Part shown: positions 25,145 through 32,302 of the stretch, piece by piece
Position numbering within the stretch: position 1 is the first letter of the stretch
Layout: every line of letters begins with the position of its first letter
Source: Lentzea nigeriaca
GTDB taxonomy: Bacteria > Actinomycetota > Actinomycetes > Mycobacteriales > Pseudonocardiaceae
Assembly: GCF_016907955.1 (NCBI RefSeq)
Contig: NZ_JAFBCX010000002.1
Location: forward strand, 558,001 to 622,000
DNA: 64,000 nt
Reading direction: 5' to 3'
The notes under the pieces: generated by a model
Databases searched by the model: none
What the model saw: only the letters and a program-made list of their open reading frames with translations
What the model was told of the DNA's origin: nothing
Program-made: the position numbers and the translations under genes

Positions 25145-26482
25145 CTACTTGCCGCTCTTGGCGATCTGGTCGTCGATGTTCTTGTCGACTTCCTTCAGAC
25201 CGGCGGCGAGGTCCGGGACCTTGCCGGAGGTGTACGAAACCGCGAAGTCCGTGACGGCCTTGATGTGCGCGTCACCGATCGGGGTGACCGGGTTGCCCTT
25301 GAGCTTGTCGCTCTTGGCCAGGTCGATGAACGTCTTGAACTGCTCGTCCACCTCGAGCTTCGGACTCTCCATCGCGGCCTTGGTGCTCGGCACGTTCTTG
25401 ATGGCGTTGGACAGGTCGACGATGGTGTCGGTGTCGAACGACAGGTGCTTGATCAGCTCCCACGCGGCGCCGGGGTTCTTGGCGCCCTTGGGAATTCCCA
25501 TGATCGTGCCGGTAGTGAACGCGGTGCCGTAGTCGGCGGGCTTCCAGGTCGGGAACGGAGCCGTGCCGAACTTGATCTGCGGCGCCTGGGCCTTGAGGAA
25601 GGCGGTGCGGTACTCGCCGTCCATCATGATCGCGATCTTGCCCTGGTGGAACGCGTGGTCGGCCGAGTACTCCTGGCCCAGACCGGCGCGGAAGCGCTCC
25701 AGCGCGTCGAAACCGTAGAAGTCCACGAGCTTCTTCTGGAACGTCATCATCTCGGTGAAGCCGGGCGAGCTCGCGAGCGACGACTTGCCGTCCTTCTCCC
25801 ACTCGGCACCGAACGACGGAGCCAGGATGGTCGGGCGGTTGGCGTAGAAGCCCATGGTGGGCAGGTAACCCGCGACCAGGATGTCGCCGTTCGGCGCCTT
25901 CTTGGTCAGCTTCTTCGCGGCCTCGAACAGCTCGTCCAGCGTCTTCGGCGGGGCCGAGATGCCGGCCTCGCCGAACATGCCGGTGTTGTAGTACATGGCG
26001 TAGACGTCGGTGAGCATGGGCATCGCGCAGCGGTTGCCCTTGTACTCGGTGTACTCGCGGACCGCGGGGGAGATCTGGTTCAGGTCGACCTTGTCGCGGT
26101 CGAGGTACGGCTTCAGCGGCTGGAACGCGCCGGAAGAGCAGAACTGGCCGATGTTGTCGGTGGTGAACGACAGCGCGACGTCAGGCGTGTTGCCCGAGCG
26201 GATGCCCGCGGTGATCTTGTCGTCGTCCTGCGAGCCCTCGTGCTTGATCTCGATGTTCGGGAACTTCTTGTTGAACGTCTTGAGAGCCTTGGTGACCTCT
26301 TCGTACTCGCGGTCGGAGTAGTTGCTCCAGACCGTGAGGGTCAGCTTGTCGTCCTTGCCAGGAGCAGCGGCGGCGTCGGAACTCGCGCCGCCACCCTTGC
26401 CCGCCGCACATGCGGTGAGGGTCAGCGCTGTAGCCATTCCTGCGGCGACACAGAGCAAGGCAGCACGGGTGTGCTTGCGCAT
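25145..26482 (-). CDS. sugar-binding lipoprotein of the ABC importer
   Basis: A 445-residue extracellular solute-binding protein of family 1. The N-terminus MRKHTRAALLCVAAGMATALTLTAC is a lipoprotein signal with cleavage before Cys. The mature part has the family features LTVWSNYSDREYEEVTKALKTFNKKFPNIEI and KIAIMMDGEYR. ATG 26482 is chosen over GTG 26488, since AAGGAG lies six bases ahead of it. It is attached outside the membrane and hands substrate to the two permeases encoded next. The gene follows the ROK repressor by 16 bases. Confidence 0.93.
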   Translation of the reverse strand: MRKHTRAALLCVAAGMATALTLTACAAGKGGGASSDAAAAPGKDDKLTLTVWSNYSDREYEEVTKALKTFNKKFPNIEIKHEGSQDDDKITAGIRSGNTPDVALSFTTDNIGQFCSSGAFQPLKPYLDRDKVDLNQISPAVREYTEYKGNRCAMPMLTDVYAMYYNTGMFGEAGISAPPKTLDELFEAAKKLTKKAPNGDILVAGYLPTMGFYANRPTILAPSFGAEWEKDGKSSLASSPGFTEMMTFQKKLVDFYGFDALERFRAGLGQEYSADHAFHQGKIAIMMDGEYRTAFLKAQAPQIKFGTAPFPTWKPADYGTAFTTGTIMGIPKGAKNPGAAWELIKHLSFDTDTIVDLSNAIKNVPSTKAAMESPKLEVDEQFKTFIDLAKSDKLKGNPVTPIGDAHIKAVTDFAVSYTSGKVPDLAAGLKEVDKNIDDQIAKSGK

Positions 26483-26498
26483 GTGCACTCCTTCTCGA

Positions 26499-27710
26499 TC
26501 AACGTGGGGACCCGGCGACCACAGGGCCGCGGAATGGAGCCGTGGTGGCTGCCGGCAGTCCGAACACCTGCTCGCGTGCGACGGCCAGCGCCGAGTGCAG
26601 TGCGCCGCTGCGCACCGGCTTCCCGGTCACCAGGGCCAGCTGGACAGGCGTCCTCGGCACCACCAGTTGCCGCAGTTCCGCGGCAACGAGATCGTTCAGC
26701 GTGGCTCCCCCTGCCTGGGCGATGTCGCCGGACAGGAGGATGAGTTCCGGGTCGAGCACCGCGACGACGCTGGCCACGCCCGTGGCGATGCGCCTGGCGA
26801 GATCGACCAGGAACTCCCGGCCCGCCGGCCCCGCGGCCAACGCCTTGCGCACGACCGCCTGGGCGTTGCGCGCGGCGAGCCCGTGAGCCCTGGCGAGCTT
26901 GCAGATCGACGCGTTGCTGAGCAGCTCACCGAACGTGCCGCCGGAGCGGTCGGTGTCGGTGTCGGCGCAGGCGCGGTCGGGGATCATCAGCCCGTCGATC
27001 TCGCCCGCACCACCGGAAGCGCCTCTGAGCAGCACTCCGTTGATCACGACGGCGGCACCGACGAGGTCAGCGGGCCAGATGACGACGAAGTCGCGCACCT
27101 CCGTGGCCCGTCCGGCGACCATCTCCTCCAACGCGACGAGGTTGACGTCGTTCTCGACGCTCACCGGGGCCGCGAGCTGCTCGCGCAACCGGCCGGGCAT
27201 GTCGAAACCGTTCCAGCCGGGCAGATGTGGCGCGTAGGCGAGCTCGCCGTTCGCGGGGTTCACCGCGCCGGGACAGCCCACCACGACGTGCAGCAGCTGG
27301 TCGGGCTGCAGACCTGCCTGCCCGCAGGCCTTGCCGACCGCGCTCACGAACGCCTCGAGCACACCGTGCTTCACGGGCATCGGCGCCTTGTGCTCGGTGA
27401 GCACGGCACCGGAGATGTCCGCGATCGCGATGTCGACCGTCTCGGGGGTGAGGTCGATGGCCGCGATGTGCGCGAGGGTCCCGTTGACCGACCACAGCTG
27501 GGCACGCGGCCCGCGTCCACCACCGCGCAGTCCGTTGCGAACCACGGTGTCGGCGGTTTCCAGCCGGGTGAGCAGCTGTGCGGTCGCCGGCTTGGAAAGA
27601 CCGATCAGGCGTTCCAACTCCGACCTGGTCAGCGGCCCGTTGCGCAGCAGAGCCTCGATGGCTGCGCGGTCGTTGATCTCCCGCAGCAGTCGTGGGCTTC
27701 CGGCACGCAT
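26499..27710 (-). CDS. ROK-family transcriptional repressor
   Basis: A 403-residue regulator with an N-terminal winged helix (LTRSELERLIGLSKPATAQLLTRLE) joined to a sugar-kinase-like ROK domain. The zinc-binding cluster is altered or absent: the expected CxCGxxGC stretch reads DRACADTDTDRSGGTFGELL, so only one Cys remains. It is first in the operon, with ATG 27710 preceded by AGGAGCGG, and should sense the imported sugar or its phosphate and control its own operon. Its operator is probably in the 127 bases shared with the divergent DUF3159 gene; the GTTAAC at 27728 is a weak candidate. Confidence 0.88.
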   Translation of the reverse strand: MRAGSPRLLREINDRAAIEALLRNGPLTRSELERLIGLSKPATAQLLTRLETADTVVRNGLRGGGRGPRAQLWSVNGTLAHIAAIDLTPETVDIAIADISGAVLTEHKAPMPVKHGVLEAFVSAVGKACGQAGLQPDQLLHVVVGCPGAVNPANGELAYAPHLPGWNGFDMPGRLREQLAAPVSVENDVNLVALEEMVAGRATEVRDFVVIWPADLVGAAVVINGVLLRGASGGAGEIDGLMIPDRACADTDTDRSGGTFGELLSNASICKLARAHGLAARNAQAVVRKALAAGPAGREFLVDLARRIATGVASVVAVLDPELILLSGDIAQAGGATLNDLVAAELRQLVVPRTPVQLALVTGKPVRSGALHSALAVAREQVFGLPAATTAPFRGPVVAGSPR

Positions 27711-27808
27711 TAGATCCGCTCCTGTCTGTTAACTTTCCAGACGATTTCGTGGAGACGGTAGTGACCTGGTTCACCGCGGTCAATCCCCGATATGGGTCCG
27801 TTACCTGA

Positions 27809-27824
27809 CTTAGGTTCACCTAAG
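27809..27824. promoter_or_regulatory. iron-box-like palindrome
   Basis: CTTAGGT and ACCTAAG form a seven-base inverted repeat around TC, 13 bases ahead of the DUF3159 start. The sequence matches the right part of the actinobacterial DtxR/IdeR/DmdR1 iron box (TTAGGTTAGGCTCACCTAA) at 14 of 19 positions when aligned on the ACCTAA end. The spacing between arms is shorter than in a standard box, so a different metal or other regulator is possible. Confidence 0.4.
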
Positions 27825-27837
27825 GCAGTCTGGAAGC

Positions 27838-28482
27838 ATGACCGACGTGCGCCAGGAGTCGCTCGCATCACTGCTCGGAGGCCGGGGCGGCGCCCTCGAC
27901 GCCTCCCTGCCGCCACTGGCGTTCGTCGCGGGCTGGCTGCTGTGGGGACACTCGATCGGCGCGGGCGCCGTCGCCGCCATCGTCTGCGGCATCGTCATTG
28001 GCGTCGTGCGCTTCGTACGCGGCGAAAAACCCCGCGCGGTCATACTTTCCGTGCTGCTGGTGGTAGCTGCCTCCCTGGTCGCGCTCTACACAGGGCGCGT
28101 CGAGGACTTCTTCCTCATCCAGCTGCTGTCCAACGTGGCCTCAGCCCTCGCGTGGGCAGGCTCCATCGCGGTGCGCTGGCCGTTGCTCGGCGTGGTGGTG
28201 GGGACGCTGCTCGGGCAGAAGACGCGGTGGCGGCGGGATCCTGCGCTTCTGCGCGCCTACTCGGTCGCCTCTTGGGCCTGGGTCGGGCAGTACGTGCTGC
28301 GGGTCGCCGTCTTCACGCCGTTGTGGCTCGATGCCCAGATCTACTGGCTGGCCACTCTGCGAGTCGCGTTGTCGTGGCCGCTGCAGATCGTCTGCATCGT
28401 GGTGTCGGGGTGGCTGCTGCGGCGTGCGCTGCCGTCAGGCCATCCGGGGTTCCGTCATCCGCAGGTGCCGAACCGCATGTAG
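27838..28482 (+). CDS. DUF3159 integral membrane protein
   Basis: A 214-residue membrane protein of the DUF3159 family, found throughout actinomycetes. It starts with the family pattern SLASLLGGRGGALDASLPPLAFVAGW and has five to six hydrophobic segments, with a charged GQKTRWRRDPALLRAYSVASWAW loop. Its function is unknown. It is divergent from the ROK repressor, with a palindrome just ahead of the start, so its control is probably independent of the sugar operon. Its stop codon overlaps the putative operator of the toxin-antitoxin pair. Confidence 0.8.
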   Translation: MTDVRQESLASLLGGRGGALDASLPPLAFVAGWLLWGHSIGAGAVAAIVCGIVIGVVRFVRGEKPRAVILSVLLVVAASLVALYTGRVEDFFLIQLLSNVASALAWAGSIAVRWPLLGVVVGTLLGQKTRWRRDPALLRAYSVASWAWVGQYVLRVAVFTPLWLDAQIYWLATLRVALSWPLQIVCIVVSGWLLRRALPSGHPGFRHPQVPNRM

Positions 28483-28499
28483 TACGAGTTGTAGTACTA
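28478..28499 (+). promoter_or_regulatory. candidate toxin-antitoxin operator
   Basis: TGTAGTAC occurs twice in direct order with a 12-base period (28478-28485 and 28490-28497), and TAGTACTA at 28492-28499 is a palindrome. The site lies 7 to 29 bases ahead of the antitoxin start, the usual place for autoregulation by Phd-type antitoxins. Confidence 0.45.
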
Positions 28500-28506
28500 T
28501 CGGTTC

Positions 28507-28779
28507 ATGGAGCAGATCCCGATTCGCACGTTGAACCAGAACACCGCTGGTGTGCTGGAGCTCGTCGAGCGGGGTAAGACGGTCGAGATCACTAACCGCG
28601 GCAAGCCGATCGCACGGATCGTGCCCGTGGTCGAAGGAGAACTCGACGACCTGATCTCCGCGGGAGTGGTCACACCGCCGACAATCTCGGGTCCCATCCC
28701 GATGCCGCGTGCAAAGGCGGAGCCGGGTGCGGATGCGGGTGAGTTGCTCTCGGCCATGCGCGATGAGGAACGCTGGTGA
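28507..28779 (+). CDS. Phd/YefM-family antitoxin
   Basis: A 90-residue antitoxin. The N-terminal DNA-binding and dimer fold has the family pattern IPIRTLNQNTAGVLELVERGKTVEITNRGKPIARIVPV. The acidic and proline-rich C-terminal tail should wrap around the toxin. The stop overlaps the toxin start by four bases (GTGA), which ties their synthesis together. It most likely represses its own promoter through the repeats just upstream. Confidence 0.9.
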   Translation: MEQIPIRTLNQNTAGVLELVERGKTVEITNRGKPIARIVPVVEGELDDLISAGVVTPPTISGPIPMPRAKAEPGADAGELLSAMRDEERW

Positions 28780-29189
28780 TCTACCTCGACACGGCTGCGG
28801 TCGTGAAGCTGGTATGTGAGGAGCGTGAGACCGCGGCGCTGGTCGAATGGCTGAACAACCGCATCGACCAGTCCCTGGTGTCGTCCGCGCTGATCGAGGT
28901 GGAGTTGCCTCGCGCTCTTCGGCGCAGCTCACCGGGTGTGCTGGGCGCTGTCGCCGGTGTGCTCGCCCGGTTGCACCGCGCGGACATCAACGCCGCTGTA
29001 CGTGCGACAGTAGCCGCGTACGCCGATCCGATGCTGCGATCGTTGGACGCGATCCATCTCGCCACGGCCGAGTTGCTGGTCGCGTCGGACAAGAAGATCA
29101 CCGCATTCGTCACCTACGACAAGCGGCTGGCGACTGCGGCCGTCGGCCTTGGACTGCCGGTGGCCGCTCCAGGCGAGGCCCAAGCGTAG
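28776..29189 (+). CDS. PIN-domain (VapC-type) toxin
   Basis: A 137-residue PIN-fold RNase toxin. Acidic metal ligands are in the expected places: Asp in MIYLDTAAVVKLV, Glu in SALIEVELPRAL, Asp in SLDAIHLATAELL, and Asp in FVTYDKRLATAA. All four are present, so the enzyme should be active when freed from the antitoxin. It probably cuts tRNA or mRNA as other VapC proteins do; the exact target is unknown. GTG start inside the antitoxin stop. The pair is chromosomal and sits beside relic genes, which suits a locus with past insertions. Confidence 0.9.
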   Translation: MIYLDTAAVVKLVCEERETAALVEWLNNRIDQSLVSSALIEVELPRALRRSSPGVLGAVAGVLARLHRADINAAVRATVAAYADPMLRSLDAIHLATAELLVASDKKITAFVTYDKRLATAAVGLGLPVAAPGEAQA

Positions 29190-29192
29190 TGC

Positions 29193-29426
29193 TCAGGTCA
29201 GGCTGGTCGTAAGCCTCAGGAAGGCCGACCACGCGTCCGCCGACACAGGGATGTGCGCCCGACTCGCGGAACAGTGCCAGCAGGTGCTCGCGTTCCTCGA
29301 GATCTTGGCTTCCTGCCGGCCGAGCGGTTCGGCGAGGCGGCGGTGGGGCAACCCGGTCCTGGCGCTGATGGCGCGCACGCCGTTGCCGAACTCCCGTCCC
29401 ACCACACTGGACGATCTTTTGGGCAT
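29193..29426 (-). pseudogene. composite relic of an XRE regulator and DUF397 protein
   Basis: The 326-base gap between the PIN toxin and the next gene holds an open 77-codon frame made of broken pieces. The first 43 codons (SSVVGREFGNGVRAISARTG, then LAEPLGRQEAKIS) match the helix-turn-helix start of DUF5753-type XRE regulators. An out-of-frame piece then reads EREHLLALFRES, also typical of these proteins. The end, HIPVSADAWSAFLRL, is the usual C-terminus of a DUF397 partner. This looks like the remains of an XRE/DUF397 gene pair after two internal deletions, like the intact pair at 58833-59839. A short expressed protein cannot be excluded. Confidence 0.55.
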
Positions 29427-29515
29427 GCCAGGAAACTAGGCACGGCCAGGCTTTTCGCTCCATCATTTCCGGCCGAATCTGCCTGAAGGTGGGAGCCATG
29501 GAGCAGCTCCATGTT

Positions 29516-30790
29516 TCACGATCTTGCTTTGAAGGCTGCTTTCCTGGCCGCTTTCGCGATCTTCTTGTCTGGATGCTCCTCGCCGATCATGGCGAGCACT
29601 TCGGCGACCTCCGGATGCGGCAGCCGCCACATCGCGTCGAAGATCTCCTGCTCGCGACCGGCAGGCACCGCTGAGGAGAACGACTCCTCGACGTCACCCG
29701 TCGCGGCCAGCACGTCGGTGAGGAGCCACGCCAGCTCGGCGACGTCCGGTTCCTCGTCGGACAGCTCGACCTTGGCGTACGGGCGCATCTCCGGCATCTC
29801 CAGCGCCGATCGCCACAGCTGCTCGGTGCCCAGCCCGTTCGACTTGATCAGGTGGACGGCGAACATCCTGTCGACGGCATCGCCCGTCGCCGTCGCAGCG
29901 AGGAGCTCCTCGCCCGCCTGTTGCGGACTGCGCAGCGCGAACCAATTTCGGGACTCGGTGTCGAGCTCCTCCTCGGTGAGCGACGGCCCGGCGGCGAGAA
30001 GATCCGCCGCGGTCATCTGCTCGGCTGGTCGCAACACCGCGATGTCGATCCCCAACGCGACATAGCGTTCGCGCATCGCCCACAACGCGAGTGGCGTCAG
30101 CCGCACGATGCCCTCGTCGTCGATCTCCACCGCGCCCAGGCCGCCCAGTCGGTCCAGCAGCGCCGGAACGGGGTCGTAGGTCGTGAGCGGGTCCTCGCCC
30201 GTGAGGCCGGACCTGACGAGGTCGGGCAACTCCTTGCGGGGGAGGCCGCTCTCACCCGCGAGGAACAGGCCGAACATCATGGCGGGTCCGGCCGCTCCGA
30301 GATCGGGATCGACCCCTGCTTCGAGCTCGCCGTCCCACCAGACCGACTCGACCAGAACGAACTCGAGCGCCGCATCCCAGGCGTCGACCGTCTCCTCGTC
30401 GGAGTCGTCGTCGAGGCCTGCGGCCGGCTTCAGGTCGTCCTCCGTCGTGTCGACGAACCCGGCTTCTTCCGCGAGTTCGATCAGGAACAGGAACTCCCGG
30501 CCGGAGCACCCGAGCGCGACGCTCGCGGCGGCGACGTCGGCGGTGCTGAGCTGATAGTCCTCTACCTGCACCTCGCGACCGTCGAACCAGGTCGCAGCCT
30601 GCTTGGCCTTGGTCAGCAATGCACTGGCGCGCGCATGCTGCGCCAGCGTCGCGAAGGCGGGTATCCGGATCGGCGGCAGCTCGTCCGGCAGTCCGAGTTC
30701 AGCGAGGTCGGGTACGACGTCGAAATCGTCCTCCACGAAGAGAGAACCTACTCCTGCTACGTTCGCCCGCATGCCGGTGCCCAATGTCAT
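29516..30790 (-). CDS. conserved acidic protein of unknown function
   Basis: A 424-residue, strongly acidic, mainly helical soluble protein that I do not assign to a named family. It has no signal peptide or membrane helix. The middle contains a winged-helix-like stretch (ALLDRLGGLGAVEIDDEGIVRLTPLALWAMRERYVALG). The C-terminal third has helical-repeat character (ATGDAVDRMFAVHLI and LPHPEVAEVLAMIGEEHPDKKIAKAARKAAFK), reminiscent of HEAT-type repeats. ATG 30790 has GAGG seven bases ahead; ATG 30772 is an alternative. A truncated SWIM-domain gene begins immediately upstream on the other strand, which suggests a former divergent pair. Confidence 0.6.
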   Translation of the reverse strand: MTLGTGMRANVAGVGSLFVEDDFDVVPDLAELGLPDELPPIRIPAFATLAQHARASALLTKAKQAATWFDGREVQVEDYQLSTADVAAASVALGCSGREFLFLIELAEEAGFVDTTEDDLKPAAGLDDDSDEETVDAWDAALEFVLVESVWWDGELEAGVDPDLGAAGPAMMFGLFLAGESGLPRKELPDLVRSGLTGEDPLTTYDPVPALLDRLGGLGAVEIDDEGIVRLTPLALWAMRERYVALGIDIAVLRPAEQMTAADLLAAGPSLTEEELDTESRNWFALRSPQQAGEELLAATATGDAVDRMFAVHLIKSNGLGTEQLWRSALEMPEMRPYAKVELSDEEPDVAELAWLLTDVLAATGDVEESFSSAVPAGREQEIFDAMWRLPHPEVAEVLAMIGEEHPDKKIAKAARKAAFKARS

Positions 30791-30793
30791 TTT

Positions 30794-30994
30794 CGACCTC
30801 GCGAAATCGAGAGTGTCGTAGGCAGAAAAACATTCGACCGAGGTGCCGACTACGCAGGTCAGGGCCGCGTCCGTCAGCTTGGCTGGAACGGTGCGAAGTC
30901 GGTGCTGCACGGGGCCGAACTCGGCAGGGACGACTTCTACCAGGCATATGTGCAGTTCGACCTGACGGATGGCCGTGTTGTCGACTTCAACTGT
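30794..30994 (+). pseudogene. truncated SWIM zinc-finger protein gene
   Basis: This stretch reads IESVVGRKTFDRGADYAGQG, then LGWNGAKSVLHGAELG, then YQAYVQFDLTDGRVVDFNC. It is the N-terminal pattern of SWIM zinc-finger proteins (family pattern: VGxxSFxRGxxYAxxGRV, then xYxVxVDL, then the CxC of the finger). Right where the CxCnCxH finger should follow, the sequence runs into the antisense of the Gln-rich protein gene and similarity stops. There is no clear start codon either. I read it as a 5' fragment of a lost gene. Confidence 0.55.
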
Positions 30995-31002
30995 TGTGGA
31001 TT

Positions 31003-31284
31003 TCAGTGCTGCGGCGGGTATGGCGGCTGCTGGGGCTGGTACGGGTACTGCTGCTGCGGCGGGTAGGGCTGCTGGAACTGCTGTTGTTGCTGCTGTGCGT
31101 AGTACTGCTGCTGGGGCCAGTACTGCTGTTGCTGCCGCTCGCGGTTCTTCCGGCTGTTACGAGACGAGACGATCACCGCGATGACGATGATCGGGATGAT
31201 GGCGAATCCGAACAGGCTGCCGAGGAGTTCGAAAGGGTCGGGGCCGGCCGCGAGGATGTGGATCACCGCTGCACTTTGGCACAT
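31003..31284 (-). CDS. small membrane protein with Gln/Pro/Tyr-rich tail
   Basis: A protein of about 93 residues with one membrane helix (FELLGSLFGFAIIPIIVIAVIV), a basic stop-transfer stretch (SSRNSRKNRERQ) and a low-complexity cytoplasmic tail of Gln, Pro and Tyr (YWPQQQYYAQQQ). No family function can be given. ATG 31284 is used as start; GTG 31266 would give a protein six residues shorter, and neither has a convincing ribosome site. The gene overlaps in antisense the point where the SWIM relic breaks off. Confidence 0.5.
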   Translation of the reverse strand: MCQSAAVIHILAAGPDPFELLGSLFGFAIIPIIVIAVIVSSRNSRKNRERQQQQYWPQQQYYAQQQQQQFQQPYPPQQQYPYQPQQPPYPPQH

Positions 31285-31333
31285 CGACGGTGGCGCAACG
31301 TGACGAACCGTGTTCGCTGCGCTGTGACCTTGC

Positions 31334-32251
31334 TCAAGCCGGGCGCGGCGCGGTGGGCCCGAGCACGTCAACGGCCGCCAGCCAGGCCGCGCCCGCCGCA
31401 CCTTCGGTCGCCATGATCACCTGAGCGTTGCAGCGAGTGAGCAGTTCCTGCTTCAGATGCGTGCCGACGGGCGTCTTGATCAGAGAACCCACCAGCACGA
31501 TCGGTGAGGTGTCGGACGGCAGGCGGACCGCGGAGGCCGTGTCGGCGAGCAGCCGGGCGGCCGACGCGACGAGCGTCAGCGCTTCCGGGTCCCCGTGGTG
31601 GTAAGCGGCGCTGACCAGGGGAGCGAACTGGGCCAACGTGATGGGAGGCCGCGCGTTGACCGCGTTGATCAGCTGGCCACGGGTCCGTGCGCCGGCCGCG
31701 GTCAGCACCGCCGTGGCAAGGCCTTCGAGAGGCGCGTCGAGGTCGAGCAGCCGGAGCGTTGCCCGCACGGCTTCGCGGCCCAGCCAGAACGCCGAGCCGT
31801 CGTCGCCGATCAGCCAGCCGTAGCCGCCGGACTGGGCGACCATGCGGTGGTCGGCGATGCGGCCCGCGATGGAACCCGTGCCCGCCACGAGGACCGTGCC
31901 GTCCGGGGACGAGGTGCCGGTGGCGAAGGCGGCCTCGCAGTCGGTGACCACGCGCATCGGGCAGTGCAGGCCCGCGCTTTCCCAGGCCTGTTGGAAGAGC
32001 TCCAACACCGCGGGGTCGGACATCTTCGAGGCGCCTGCCATGCCCAGGACGCCGGAGCGGACCTTGCGGGAGTCGAGGCCGTCCAGGGCTTCCGCCAGGG
32101 CCTCGCCTATGTGGGCCGCGGCCACCGAGGGCGGGTGCGAGTTGGGGTTCGCGCCGCCCGCCACGCCCTGGCCCAGGCGGGCGCCGTCGAGGTCCAGCAC
32201 CAGCGCCCTGGTTGACGTGCCGCCCGCGTCGAGTCCGACCACCAGATCCAT
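31334..32251 (-). CDS. N-acetylglucosamine kinase-like protein (BadF family)
   Basis: A 305-residue kinase. ATP-binding motifs are DLVVGLDAGGTSTRALVLD at the N-terminus, VLVAGTGSIAGRI and GGYGWLIGDDGSAFWLGREAV in the middle, and PIVLVGSLIKTPVG near the end. This matches the bacterial and mammalian NAGK type more closely than the paralogue at 20735-21754. It should make N-acetylglucosamine 6-phosphate, the substrate of the nagA product encoded at 60688. It lies downstream of the subtilase gene on the same strand with 51 bases between; co-transcription is possible. Confidence 0.87.
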   Translation of the reverse strand: MDLVVGLDAGGTSTRALVLDLDGARLGQGVAGGANPNSHPPSVAAAHIGEALAEALDGLDSRKVRSGVLGMAGASKMSDPAVLELFQQAWESAGLHCPMRVVTDCEAAFATGTSSPDGTVLVAGTGSIAGRIADHRMVAQSGGYGWLIGDDGSAFWLGREAVRATLRLLDLDAPLEGLATAVLTAAGARTRGQLINAVNARPPITLAQFAPLVSAAYHHGDPEALTLVASAARLLADTASAVRLPSDTSPIVLVGSLIKTPVGTHLKQELLTRCNAQVIMATEGAAGAAWLAAVDVLGPTAPRPA

Positions 32252-32302
32252 ATCGACCGAGTATGCCGAGAGACGGTCCGCTCGGGCACACCCAACCGGG
32301 TG

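Noticed and set aside
28435-28932. Minus-strand frame across the toxin-antitoxin pair
   Set aside because: No family similarity, and it crosses two genes with clear Phd and PIN motifs.
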